The notes under the pieces: model-generated
What the model was told of the DNA's origin: nothing
Databases searched by the model: none
Seen by the model: only the letters and a program-made list of their open reading frames with translations
Made by a program: the position numbers and the translations under genes
Shown here: positions 37,307-45,388 of the stretch, piece after piece
How positions within the stretch are numbered: position 1 is the stretch's first letter
Layout of the letters: the number at the start of each line of letters is the position of its first letter
From: Rhizobium binae
GTDB lineage: Bacteria; Pseudomonadota; Alphaproteobacteria; Rhizobiales; Rhizobiaceae
NCBI RefSeq assembly: GCF_017357225.1
Contig: NZ_CP071605.1
Span: 1 to 64,000, forward strand
Reading direction: 5' to 3'
Length of the DNA: 64,000 nt

Positions 37307-37969
37307 ATGGGTTATACGCTGAATTTCGCGGCCGTCTGGCGCAATTTCGACTTTCTCTTAAGCGGACTTGCGCTCAGCCTCGGCCTTGCAGTGATCTCGA
37401 TCCTGATCGGGGCCGCGATCGGTCTTGTCGTGGCCTTTGCGCTGACATCCAGGAGCCGCTTCGCACGCGTGCCGGCGCGGGTCTATGTCACCGTCATTCG
37501 CAACCTGCCGATACTCGTGCTGGTGCTTTTCGCCTTTTTCGCGCTGCCGCAGATGGGCTTGCGCCTCGACAAGATAAAAAGCTTCGTGCTGGTTCTCTCC
37601 CTCTATTCCGGCGCCTATCTGGCTGAAGTGTTCCGTGCCGGCCTGCTGTCGATCCCGAGAGGACTGACCGAAGCGGGCCTCGCCATCGGCCTGACCGGGA
37701 TGCAGATCCGCAGTTCCATCATTGCACCGCTAATGCTGCGCAACGTGCTGCCGTCGCTCTCCTCGACGATCATCTCGCTCTTCAAGGACACCTCGCTCGC
37801 CGCCGCCATCGCCGTGCCTGAACTGACCTTTGCCGCCCGCAAGATCAATGTCGAAAGCTTCCGCGTCATAGAAACCTGGATGGTCACATCAGCCCTCTAC
37901 GTCGCGACCTGTTTCCTCATCGCCGCCCTGATGCGCCTCGTCGAGCGCCGTCTGGCACTGCCGAGATAG
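37307..37969 (+). CDS. Polar amino-acid ABC transporter permease
   Basis: HisM/GlnP-type permease, 220 residues, with VTVIRNLPILVLVLFAFFALPQ and the EAA loop GLTEAGLAIGLTGMQIRSSIIAPLMLRNVLP. I use ATG 37307, with GAAAGG upstream, which starts just before the first span; an ATG at 37238 would add 23 non-family residues. The next permease begins five bases after its stop. Confidence 0.88.
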   Translation: MGYTLNFAAVWRNFDFLLSGLALSLGLAVISILIGAAIGLVVAFALTSRSRFARVPARVYVTVIRNLPILVLVLFAFFALPQMGLRLDKIKSFVLVLSLYSGAYLAEVFRAGLLSIPRGLTEAGLAIGLTGMQIRSSIIAPLMLRNVLPSLSSTIISLFKDTSLAAAIAVPELTFAARKINVESFRVIETWMVTSALYVATCFLIAALMRLVERRLALPR

Positions 37970-37974
37970 TCCCG

Positions 37975-38634
37975 ATGTCCCACACTTTTCTCGAACAACT
38001 CTGGATCGCCCGCCACGTCATCATGAACGGCATCGCCATGACGGTATCGATCTCGCTGCTGGCCATTCTCGCTGGCTCCGTCCTCGGCGTTTTCGTCGGC
38101 CTGGCGCTCGTCTATGGCGGCATGATTTTACGCCTGATCGTGCGCGCTTATACGGATATCGTCCGCGGCACGCCGGTGCTCGTGCTGGTGCTGGCAAGCT
38201 ACTACGTTTCCGCAGCAGTCGGTCTCGACCTTGGGCCGTTCTCCGCCGGCGTGCTCGCCCTTGCCATCTTCTGCTCCTCCCATGTCGGCGAGATCGTGCG
38301 CGGCGCGCTTCAGGCGATCCCGAAGGGGCAAACGGAGGCCGCCAAGGCGATCGGCCTGACCTTTATCCAGACCTTTACCTCGGTGCTGTGGCCGCAGGCC
38401 ATGCGCCAGTGCCTGCCGGCCTGGGTGAATACAGCGGCCGAAATGGTGAAGGCTTCAACGCTGCTCTCGGTCATCGGCGTCGCGGAGCTTCTCCTGCGCA
38501 CACAGGAGATCATTTCCCGCAATTTCATGAGCCTCCAGTTCTATTTTCTGGCCGGTGGTCTCTATTTCATCGTCAACTACGGCATCGAGCACTTCGGCAA
38601 ATATGTCGAGCGCAAGACCGCCCTGCCGTCCTGA
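37975..38634 (+). CDS. Polar amino-acid ABC transporter permease
   Basis: Second permease of the operon, 219 residues. It has YTDIVRGTPVLVLVLASYYVS and the loop GQTEAAKAIGLTFIQTFTSVLWPQAMRQCLP. It forms a heterodimer pair with the gene at 37307, and the ATPase gene follows 12 bases after its stop. Confidence 0.9.
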   Translation: MSHTFLEQLWIARHVIMNGIAMTVSISLLAILAGSVLGVFVGLALVYGGMILRLIVRAYTDIVRGTPVLVLVLASYYVSAAVGLDLGPFSAGVLALAIFCSSHVGEIVRGALQAIPKGQTEAAKAIGLTFIQTFTSVLWPQAMRQCLPAWVNTAAEMVKASTLLSVIGVAELLLRTQEIISRNFMSLQFYFLAGGLYFIVNYGIEHFGKYVERKTALPS

Positions 38635-38646
38635 GGAGACTTCCCG

Positions 38647-39417
38647 ATGGCCAAGACCATTCTCGACATCAAGGGTCTGCGCAAGACTTACGGTATCCAC
38701 GAGGTTCTCAAAGGTGTCGATTGCGCTGTGCAGGAAGGCGAGGTCATCTCGATCATCGGCTCGTCCGGTTCCGGCAAGACCACCCTGCTGCGCTGCGTCA
38801 ACATGCTCGAGGAATTCCAGGGCGGCACGATCCGCCTCGACGGCGAAGAGATCGGCTACCGCGTCGACGGTGCGACACGGCGCCGCAAGAGCGAAAAGGA
38901 GATTGCCCGCCAGCGCGCGTTGACCGGCATGGCCTTCCAGCAGTTCAATCTCTTTCCGCATTTGAGTGCCGCCGAAAACGTCATGCTCGGCCTTATCAAG
39001 GTGAAGAAGATGACGAAGCCCGAGGCCCGCATCATCGCTGAAAAATGGCTCGACCGCGTCGGCCTCGCCGCCCGCATCAACCATTATCCCGGTCAGCTCT
39101 CCGGCGGCCAGCAGCAGCGCGTCGCTATCGCCCGCGCCATCGCCATGTCGCCGCGGCTGATGCTGTTCGACGAGGTGACCTCGGCGCTCGACCCCGAACT
39201 GGTGGGCGAGGTGCTGCAGGTGATCAAGGGGCTTGCTGCCGACGGCATGACCATGCTGCTCGTCACCCATGAAATGCGTTTCGCGTACGAGGTTTCGTCC
39301 CGCGTCATCTTCATGAACCAGGGCGTCATCTGCGAGGAGGGCGATCCGAAGGAAATGTTCGTGCGTCCGAAGACCGAACGGCTGGCGGAATTCCTTAAAA
39401 CCTCGAGCTTCAACTAA
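38647..39417 (+). CDS. Polar amino-acid ABC transporter ATP-binding protein
   Basis: ATPase of 256 residues. Walker A is GSSGSGKTT (about 37-45), the signature is [15 protein letters not shown], Walker [16 protein letters not shown], and the switch His is in [18 protein letters not shown] lies upstream of the ATG. It completes the importer begun at 36304. It could in principle also serve the ATPase-less importer at 49613-51941. Confidence 0.92.
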   Translation: MAKTILDIKGLRKTYGIHEVLKGVDCAVQEGEVISIIGSSGSGKTTLLRCVNMLEEFQGGTIRLDGEEIGYRVDGATRRRKSEKEIARQRALTGMAFQQFNLFPHLSAAENVMLGLIKVKKMTKPEARIIAEKWLDRVGLAARINHYPGQLSGGQQQRVAIARAIAMSPRLMLFDEVTSALDPELVGEVLQVIKGLAADGMTMLLVTHEMRFAYEVSSRVIFMNQGVICEEGDPKEMFVRPKTERLAEFLKTSSFN

Positions 39418-39604
39418 GACGGCGCAAGGTGCGCGGCGTCGTCGGGCGCCGGCGCCGCTGGTAGAATCGGAAAACCAGAGATCGATATCGGCGATCGCTG
39501 AAATTACGTTCAGTCTGCATCCCCGGCAGGCATATTTTGCGCAAAGCATCCGTGTCATGCGGAATATCCTGAGCACGGGATTTTGGCATGCGCTTTGCTT
39601 TCTG

Positions 39605-39618
39605 TCTTGTATGCAAGA
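39605..39618. promoter_or_regulatory. GntR-type operator overlapping the start of the GntR gene
   Basis: TCTTGTATGCAAGA is a perfect inverted repeat of TCTTG around TATG. It resembles the TTGTATACAA-like operators of FadR-subfamily GntR proteins and covers the ATG at 39611. Binding here would give direct autorepression. Confidence 0.5.
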
Positions 39619-40360
39619 TAGCCACACATCCGAGACCAACCAGAAATCCATCGAAGCAACGATCGTCTCCGGCATTCTGTCTGCCAGAATTCGGCCGGGT
39701 ACGCGGCTTGGCGAAAATCAGCTGGCTGCGCTCTTCGATGTGTCCCGAACCCGCGTCCGTGAAGCCATGATGCGCCTGGAGACCCGCGGCATCGTGCATG
39801 TCAGCCCCCGGCGGGGCTGGTTTGTCGTCGAGCCGTCCGCTGAAGATGCGATCGCGGTTTACGAAGCGCGGCGTATCGTAGAGGCTGGCTTGCTGCGCAG
39901 CATGCGCGTTCTGACGGAGGAGGGCCGCAAGGCTCTCGAGGCGCATCTGAACGAGGAAAGAAATGCAATGGCGGCCGGCGACCGCCAACGACTGACCTAT
40001 CTGATGGGTGATTTCCATATCCGCATCGCGGAACTGAGCGGGAACGCCATCATCGTCGATATCCTGCGCGACCTGACCGCAAGGACCATCCTCATCTCGA
40101 TTCTCTATCAGTCCGAATTTCATGCGGCGCAATCCCACGAGGGGCACTGCCGCATTTTCGAGGCCATGCAGGCAGGCGACTTCGCCAAGGCTGCGACGCT
40201 CGCCGTCGAACATCTTGATGAAGTCGAAATGGGCCTCGACCTCACGGCGCGCCCGGATCCGCTTTCGGATCTGCGCAATTCCCTGTCGCTGCCGCCCAAA
40301 GCCGCGTCCGCCGTCTCCCGACAGTCAGACCTAAAAACCGCAACCTCAAAGGAGCAATGA
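39611..40360 (+). CDS. GntR-family (FadR/FCD type) transcriptional regulator
   Basis: Regulator of 249 residues. The N-terminal winged helix reads IVSGILSARIRPGTRLGENQ, LAALFDVSRTRVREAMMRLE and GIVHVSPRRGWFV; the C-terminal FCD helical domain contains the metal-site pattern with Asp and His in MGDFHIRIAELSGN and HEGHCRIFEAM. ATG 39611 is chosen over 39557; neither has a good ribosome-binding site. It sits between two amino-acid importers and ends four bases before the second, so it most likely controls that one and perhaps both. Confidence 0.85.
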   Translation: MQDSHTSETNQKSIEATIVSGILSARIRPGTRLGENQLAALFDVSRTRVREAMMRLETRGIVHVSPRRGWFVVEPSAEDAIAVYEARRIVEAGLLRSMRVLTEEGRKALEAHLNEERNAMAAGDRQRLTYLMGDFHIRIAELSGNAIIVDILRDLTARTILISILYQSEFHAAQSHEGHCRIFEAMQAGDFAKAATLAVEHLDEVEMGLDLTARPDPLSDLRNSLSLPPKAASAVSRQSDLKTATSKEQ

Positions 40361-40364
40361 ACAC

Positions 40365-41150
40365 ATGCTGACAAGACGAGTCTTTTTCGCAATCGTGACC
40401 CTGGCAGCGACCTTCGGCTTCAACGCGCCGTCACACGCCGATGCCCTCGCCGATATCACGGCGCGCGGGACGCTACGCGTCGCTGTCCCACAGGATTTCC
40501 CGCCCTTTGGCAGCGTCGGCACCGACATGGCGCCGATGGGCTATGATATCGACATGGCCAATCTCATTGCCGAAAAGCTGGGCGTCAAAGCCGAGCTGGT
40601 GCCGGTCACGAGTGCCAACCGCATCCCCTATCTGCAGACGAACAAGGTCGATCTCGTCATATCAAGCCTCGGCAAGAATCCGGAGCGCGAAAAGGTGATT
40701 GATTTCTCGGTCGCCTACGCGCCCTTCTTCAACGGCGTGTTCGGACCGGCCGATCTTGCGGTCGCCAAGGCGGAAGATCTCGCGGGCAAGAGCATCGGTG
40801 TCACGCGCGGCGCCGTCGAGGATCTCGAGCTGACGAAGATCGCGCCTACCGATGCCACGATCAAGCGTTACGAGGACAATAACGGCACCATCTCGGCATT
40901 CCTGTCCGGCCAGGTCGACATCATTGCCACCGGCAACGTCGTGGCGGCTGCGATCCTCGCCAAGAATCCTCCCAAGCGCCCTGAGCTGAAGTTCCTCATC
41001 AAAAACTCGCCCTGCTATATCGGCCTCAACAAGGAACAGTCCGCCCTGCTGGAGAAGGTGAACGGCATTATCGCCGCCGCCAAGACCGACGGCACGTTGA
41101 ACGCGATATCGCAGAAGTGGCTCGGCGCCGATCTGCCGTCCGACCTGTGA
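40365..41150 (+). CDS. Polar amino-acid ABC transporter substrate-binding protein
   Basis: SBP family 3 protein, 261 residues, signal peptide with cleavage near PSHA-DALAD. The ligand-binding segment is TSANRIPYLQTNKVDLVIS, with the conserved Arg and Asp. Its gene starts four bases after the GntR stop, with AAGGAG upstream. It differs from the protein at 36304 in most ligand-lining segments, so the two importers probably take different compounds. A hairpin follows the stop. Confidence 0.88.
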   Translation: MLTRRVFFAIVTLAATFGFNAPSHADALADITARGTLRVAVPQDFPPFGSVGTDMAPMGYDIDMANLIAEKLGVKAELVPVTSANRIPYLQTNKVDLVISSLGKNPEREKVIDFSVAYAPFFNGVFGPADLAVAKAEDLAGKSIGVTRGAVEDLELTKIAPTDATIKRYEDNNGTISAFLSGQVDIIATGNVVAAAILAKNPPKRPELKFLIKNSPCYIGLNKEQSALLEKVNGIIAAAKTDGTLNAISQKWLGADLPSDL

Positions 41151-41167
41151 ACAAACCTGGGTCTTGT

Positions 41168-41201
41168 GCATGTCTCCTGCGCGCGCCGCGGGATGACATG
41201 C
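41168..41201 (+). promoter_or_regulatory. Intercistronic hairpin after binding-protein gene
   Basis: GCATGTC and GACATGC form a 7-bp outer stem, extended inward by TCC/GGA and GCG/CGC pairs with small bulges. It begins 17 bases after the stop at 41150 and lacks a U run. Confidence 0.6.
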
Positions 41202-41229
41202 GCTCCGCCACCGCAAAAGGGGAGATTCC

Positions 41230-41901
41230 TTGAGCTACCATTTCGAATTCGGCTGGCTGCTTCAATATTACCCTGACATCATCAAGGGCATCCTGATCAC
41301 CTTGGAGCTTATCGCGGTCGGCGGGGTGCTCGGTATTTCGCTCGGCATTTTCTGCGCCTGGGTACGGGCACTCGGGCCGGCCTCGCTGAAGCCGGTCGTC
41401 GCGGCCTATGTCGAGCTGATCCGCAACACGCCTTTCCTGATCCAGCTTTTTTTCATCTTTTTCGGTCTGCCGTCGCTCGGGCTCCACCTCTCCGAACTGA
41501 CGGCGGCCAACCTTGCAATGGTCGTCAACCTCGGCGCCTATAGTTGCGAGATTATCCGTGCCGGTATTCAGGCAACGCCGAAGGGCCAGTTCGAGGCGGG
41601 CGAGAGCCTTGCCATGACCCGCTTCGAGACCTTCCGGCACGTGGTTCTCGTGCCTTCGCTGCAGCGCATTTGGCCGGCGCTGTCGTCGCAAGTCGTCATC
41701 GTCATGCTCGGCTCATCGGTCGTGTCGCAGATCGCCGCCGAGGATCTGACCTTCGCCGCAAACTTCATCCAGTCGCGAACCTTCCGCGCCTTCGAGGCCT
41801 ACATCGCCTCGACGGCCATCTATCTCGCGCTGGCGATCCTGCTCCGGCAGGTACTGGCTGTCATCGGCGGTTTGATTTTTCCAAGGAGAGCGGCGCGATG
41901 A
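41230..41901 (+). CDS. Polar amino-acid ABC transporter permease
   Basis: Permease of 223 residues with a TTG start at 41230, supported by GGGGAGA a few bases upstream and by the family N-terminus FEFGWLLQYYPDIIKG directly after it. It has YVELIRNTPFLIQLFFIFFGLPSLG and the loop GQFEAGESLAMTRFETFRHVVLVPSLQ. Its TGA overlaps the next permease start (ATGA). Confidence 0.9.
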   Translation: MSYHFEFGWLLQYYPDIIKGILITLELIAVGGVLGISLGIFCAWVRALGPASLKPVVAAYVELIRNTPFLIQLFFIFFGLPSLGLHLSELTAANLAMVVNLGAYSCEIIRAGIQATPKGQFEAGESLAMTRFETFRHVVLVPSLQRIWPALSSQVVIVMLGSSVVSQIAAEDLTFAANFIQSRTFRAFEAYIASTAIYLALAILLRQVLAVIGGLIFPRRAAR

Positions 41902-42557
41902 TAGAGTTCACCCTTTGGGATATACTGCGCAACCTGCTGCTCGCCACTCGCTGGACGATCCTTCTTTCGCTCGTCTCCTTCATCGGCGGCGGCGCTGTCG
42001 GGCTGGGGTTGCTGTTCCTGCGCATCAGCAAGAACAAGGCGTTCAGGACCTTCGCGAAATATTATATCGAGCTCTTCCAGGGCACGCCGCTGCTGATGCA
42101 GCTCTTCATCGCTTTTTTCGGTCTCGGTCTTTTCGGCATCGATGTGCCGGCCTGGCTTGCCGCGGGCATGGCGCTCATCCTGTGGACCGCAGCCTTTCTC
42201 GCCGAAATATGGCGAGGCTGCGTCGAGTCGGTCGCCAGAGGTCAATGGGAAGCCTCCGCCAGCCTTGGCATGGGGCGGTTGCAGCAGATGCGCTACGTCA
42301 TCCTCCCGCAGGCGCTGAGGGTGGCCATACCGCCCACGGTCGGCTTTTCCGTCCAGATCATCAAGGGAACGGCGCTCACCTCGATCATCGGTTTCGTCGA
42401 ATTGTCGAAAGCCGGCACCGTGGTCACCAACGCTACTTTCCAGCCCTTTACCGTCTATGGGCTCGTCGCCCTTATCTACTTCGCCCTTTGCTGGCCCTTG
42501 TCAAAAAGCAGCCAGATCCTGGAGAGGAAGCTCAATGTCGCTCATCGAAATCACTGA
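41898..42557 (+). CDS. Polar amino-acid ABC transporter permease
   Basis: Second permease (219 residues), starting at ATG 41898 with AAGGAGAG upstream. It has YYIELFQGTPLLMQLFIAFFGLGLFG and the EAA loop GQWEASASLGMGRLQQMRYVILPQALR. Its 3' end overlaps the ATPase gene by 23 bases, so this operon is more tightly packed than the one at 36304. Confidence 0.9.
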   Translation: MIEFTLWDILRNLLLATRWTILLSLVSFIGGGAVGLGLLFLRISKNKAFRTFAKYYIELFQGTPLLMQLFIAFFGLGLFGIDVPAWLAAGMALILWTAAFLAEIWRGCVESVARGQWEASASLGMGRLQQMRYVILPQALRVAIPPTVGFSVQIIKGTALTSIIGFVELSKAGTVVTNATFQPFTVYGLVALIYFALCWPLSKSSQILERKLNVAHRNH

Positions 42558-43260
42558 AGTCCGCAAAAGTTTTGGCGCCACCGAGGTGCTGAAAGGCATC
42601 AATCTCGATGTAGAGCCGGGGGAAGTCATCGCCATTATCGGCAAGAGCGGTTCGGGCAAATCGACCCTGCTTCGCTGCATCAACGGCCTGGAGACCATTA
42701 CCAGCGGTTCCATCTCCGTGGCCGGTGCGCAACTCCTCGACGACGAGGTGCATCTGAAGGCGCTGCGTCTCAAGGTCGGCATGATCTTTCAGCAATTCAA
42801 CCTTTTCCCGCACTTGAGCGCCGGCGGCAATGTCATGCTGTCGCAAACCGTGGTCAAGAAGACCCCGAAGGCCGAGGCAGAAGCCGTCGCCCGCAAGATG
42901 CTGGAGCGGGTGGGGCTGGGTCACAAGTTCGACGCCTATCCGGACGAACTCTCGGGCGGCCAGCAACAGCGAGTCGCCATCGCCCGCGCGCTTGCCATGC
43001 AGCCGACTGCGCTTCTCTGCGACGAGATTACCTCGGCGCTCGATCCGGAACTGGTCGCCGAAGTTCTGGCCGTCGTACGCGAGCTTGCCGCCGAGGGAAT
43101 GACTCTCCTGATGGTCACGCATGAGATGAAGTTTGCCCGCGACGTCTGCAGCCGCGTCGTCTTCATGCATCAGGGCAGGGTCCACGAAGCAGGCCGGCCG
43201 GAGGATGTCTTCGCCAATCCGCAAACTGCCGAGCTCAGGCAGTTCTTAGGTGTCGGCTAG
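42535..43260 (+). CDS. Polar amino-acid ABC transporter ATP-binding protein
   Basis: ATPase of 241 residues. Walker A is GKSGSGKST (about 34-42), the signature is [15 protein letters not shown], Walker [16 protein letters not shown] and the switch His is in MVTHEMKFARDV. ATG 42535 follows GGAGAGGAAG and lies inside the upstream permease gene. It completes the importer begun at 40365. Confidence 0.92.
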   Translation: MSLIEITEVRKSFGATEVLKGINLDVEPGEVIAIIGKSGSGKSTLLRCINGLETITSGSISVAGAQLLDDEVHLKALRLKVGMIFQQFNLFPHLSAGGNVMLSQTVVKKTPKAEAEAVARKMLERVGLGHKFDAYPDELSGGQQQRVAIARALAMQPTALLCDEITSALDPELVAEVLAVVRELAAEGMTLLMVTHEMKFARDVCSRVVFMHQGRVHEAGRPEDVFANPQTAELRQFLGVG

Positions 43261-43329
43261 GGGCGTCGCGGGTGAAACGAACGTAAGGCTTTTCGAACGG
43301 CCGTGTGGCCGCAGATCACGTGCGAACGG

Positions 43330-43815
43330 CTATTGCCATGTCTTGGTGAGAAATCCCAACGGCCCTTCAACGGGGTCGCTGTGGGGGAGGGGTACTGACG
43401 CGATTTTTGCCAGCATTTCGTTCGATGCAGCCGAAGTCTGAATATCGGCATGCTGTCCCTTGGGATAAGCGCCGACGACTTGGAAGTCCGACGTGCAGCC
43501 GAGATTTTGGTGCCCTGTCCCGGCTGGAAGCACCAAACAGTCCCCCGCCGTGACCTTGATTGCCTGACCGCTGGGACCGCCGATCAGAAGTCTGGCGCTG
43601 CCACGCGCCACGCCAAGCACCTCATGTGCGCCGGCATGGTAGTGCTGGTAATCGAAGACACCGTTTGTCCAGATGCCTGTCCAACTGTTTTCTGCGAAGC
43701 GACCTTCAAAATCAAAAGGCCCGTCGCCAAAAAGCCCTTTGTAGAGCAAAACAGGAAGGCGCTGATTGTTGGGGACCCAGTCGCTTGGCTCGAAAATGGT
43801 CGTTTCGACGTGCAT
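43330..43815 (-). CDS. Cupin-domain protein (YjlB-like)
   Basis: Single-domain cupin, 161 residues. The first cupin motif is seen as YQHYHAGAHEVLGVARGSARLLIGG (His, His and Glu as metal ligands) and the second as GDCLVLPAGTGHQNLG. The family is widespread and mostly uncharacterised. It converges with the amino-acid ABC operon and lies next to the insertion-sequence block. No enzymatic role can be assigned. Confidence 0.8.
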   Translation of the reverse strand: MHVETTIFEPSDWVPNNQRLPVLLYKGLFGDGPFDFEGRFAENSWTGIWTNGVFDYQHYHAGAHEVLGVARGSARLLIGGPSGQAIKVTAGDCLVLPAGTGHQNLGCTSDFQVVGAYPKGQHADIQTSAASNEMLAKIASVPLPHSDPVEGPLGFLTKTWQ

Positions 43816-44015
43816 GTTGGATGCCTAAGGTTATCGTCGATTACCGGGTGCGAGGGGCGGAGCCGTTGAAGCTGTTCAACCTTTCGGAGGCGCTCGTCAC
43901 CGAAGTCACCCGCGCTGGCGGCTTCAAAAAACTAAACTTTGGTGTCTGTCAAAGGTTCCTCGACGCGTCGTCGCTACGGGGAGGATGCTGGGCACGCGGG
44001 AGGAAGCCGCCTCAT

Positions 44016-44250
44016 TCTTCGGCAGCCTGGACGACGCTCAGGCGTTCGGCACGGATCTCCTGAATGACTTCGAGGCGATTCAACTCTTTCTGCGACATGG
44101 TGATCAAACAGGACATCACGACTCCGAACGCTGATGGTCTTCACCAGGCTGAAAGTCGTTATTCTTGCTCCTGACGTTGGCATTGACCAGCACGTCGAGA
44201 GGCGAGACTGTCGCATCTCTAACTGGCCCAACTGTCGCATTACCAAATAG
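44016..44250 (-). mobile_element. Truncated ISNCY-type element (5' end only)
   Basis: This segment matches the 5' end of the full ISNCY-type element at 46890-47119 with scattered differences. It retains the transposase start (ATG at 44098, MSQKELNRLEVIQEIR..., about 28 codons to a stop) and the terminal region with two TGTCGCAT boxes. The rest of that element is missing. The 200 bases between the cupin gene and this remnant (43816-44015) hold no gene I can support. Confidence 0.75.
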
Positions 44251-44253
44251 CCG

Positions 44254-45368
44254 TGGAGAAGCTAACCCAAGTGCATCATGCCTGTCTTCAAGGGTAGGGG
44301 ATCACGCCTGATCCTGCAAATGCTCCATGAACACCTCGGCCGGCGTCTTGTAGCCAAGGCATTTACGGGGTTGGTCGTTCAGATGACGTGCGAGTTGGAT
44401 CAGGTCGCGTTGTGACACGGCGACGAGATCTGTAGCTCCAGGCATGAAGCGGCGAATGCGCTTGTTGGCGTTTTCCACGGCGCCCTTTTGCCAAGGCGCA
44501 CTTGGGTCGCAGAACCAGCTATGCGCGCCGATCCCTTCTTCCAAAGCCCGGAATCCGGCAAACTCGGTACCGCGATCAAACGTGAAGCTCTGACGCGCAA
44601 AGGCCGGCAAAGGCGAAAAAGTTCTGATGATCTTGTCCATGATCGGGCGAGAATGCCGGCTTGGATTCTTGATGAGAACGGTGTAGCGGCTCTTGCGCTC
44701 GACGAGGGACGTGACATTGGCATGGCCGAGTGGACGCTCAAAGATGAGGAGGTCGCCCTCCCAATGCCCAAACTGCGATCTATCTCCAATAAAATCAGGA
44801 CGTTGGGATATGCGGTGCGAGGCTGGAAACACACCGTCGCGCGGCTTCCTGGAGCGCAGTGGACGACGTTTGCGACGCGCTTCCGGTAGATACTGATAGA
44901 GGCCAAGCCCGTAATCTTCCTTGCTGTAAATGAAGCGGTAGATTGTCTCTTTACAGACGCGGACGAGGCTGCGCCCCTCCAACAACAGGCGCCCGGCAAT
45001 CTGCTCCGGAGACCAGCGTGCCTCCAACTGGGTGATGATCTCCGTGCGTAAATTCGGGTGCCGCCGCAGCTTTCTCAGCCGGCGTCGCCGGTCCTTGGAG
45101 ATATCGTGAGCTACCGTGCTGTAGTAGCCGTCGTAGTCCGGCAGTTCACGATCGCGGAACGTGTTGCGCTTGATCTCGCGGTAAATCGTCGAACGATGGC
45201 GGCCAAGCTGACGGGCCATTTCGTTGATGGGAACTTTTGCCGCCACCAGCTGATGTAGGCGTCGCCGGTCGGCGAGAGCAAGCTGCGTATAGCATCGGGA
45301 CATGCCAAAATCTCCAAAGTGAAGCCGTTGAAATCATTGGCATGTCGCACTTGGAAATAGAATGTACC
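44254..45368 (-). mobile_element. IS30-family insertion sequence, copy 1
   Basis: About 1115 bp carrying one transposase. Imperfect terminal inverted repeats include CCCAAGTGCATCATGCC (44266-44282) and, at the other end, the complement of CCAAGTGCGACATGCC (45339-45354). A 3-bp direct repeat CCG at 44251-44253 and 45369-45371 fits the 2-3 bp target duplications of the family. It appears identical to copy 2 over its length. Exact ends are inferred from the comparison of the two copies. Confidence 0.85.
44302..45303 (-). CDS. IS30-family transposase, copy 1
   Basis: 333-residue transposase. An N-terminal helix-turn-helix (NEMARQLGRHRSTIYREIKRN, about 27-47) is followed by a second DNA-binding region (WSPEQIAGRL) and the DDE catalytic core: Asp in HWEGDLLIFE, Asp in FTFDRGTEFAG and Glu in KGAVENANKRIRRF. 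It ends in the usual CLGYKTPAEVF. The frame is intact, so the element is likely active. The protein is identical to the one at 47171. Confidence 0.95.
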   Translation of the reverse strand: MSRCYTQLALADRRRLHQLVAAKVPINEMARQLGRHRSTIYREIKRNTFRDRELPDYDGYYSTVAHDISKDRRRRLRKLRRHPNLRTEIITQLEARWSPEQIAGRLLLEGRSLVRVCKETIYRFIYSKEDYGLGLYQYLPEARRKRRPLRSRKPRDGVFPASHRISQRPDFIGDRSQFGHWEGDLLIFERPLGHANVTSLVERKSRYTVLIKNPSRHSRPIMDKIIRTFSPLPAFARQSFTFDRGTEFAGFRALEEGIGAHSWFCDPSAPWQKGAVENANKRIRRFMPGATDLVAVSQRDLIQLARHLNDQPRKCLGYKTPAEVFMEHLQDQA

Positions 45369-45388
45369 CCGCTACAACCCGTGTCAAA

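Noticed and set aside
43824..44015. Short plus-strand frame MPKVIVDYRVRGAEPLKLFN after the cupin gene
   Set aside because: No family recognised, no ribosome-binding site, and the frame runs into the truncated ISNCY sequence.
44488..44889. 133-codon frame opposite each IS30 transposase (also at 47357)
   Set aside because: It lies antisense to an intact transposase and appears twice only because the element is duplicated.
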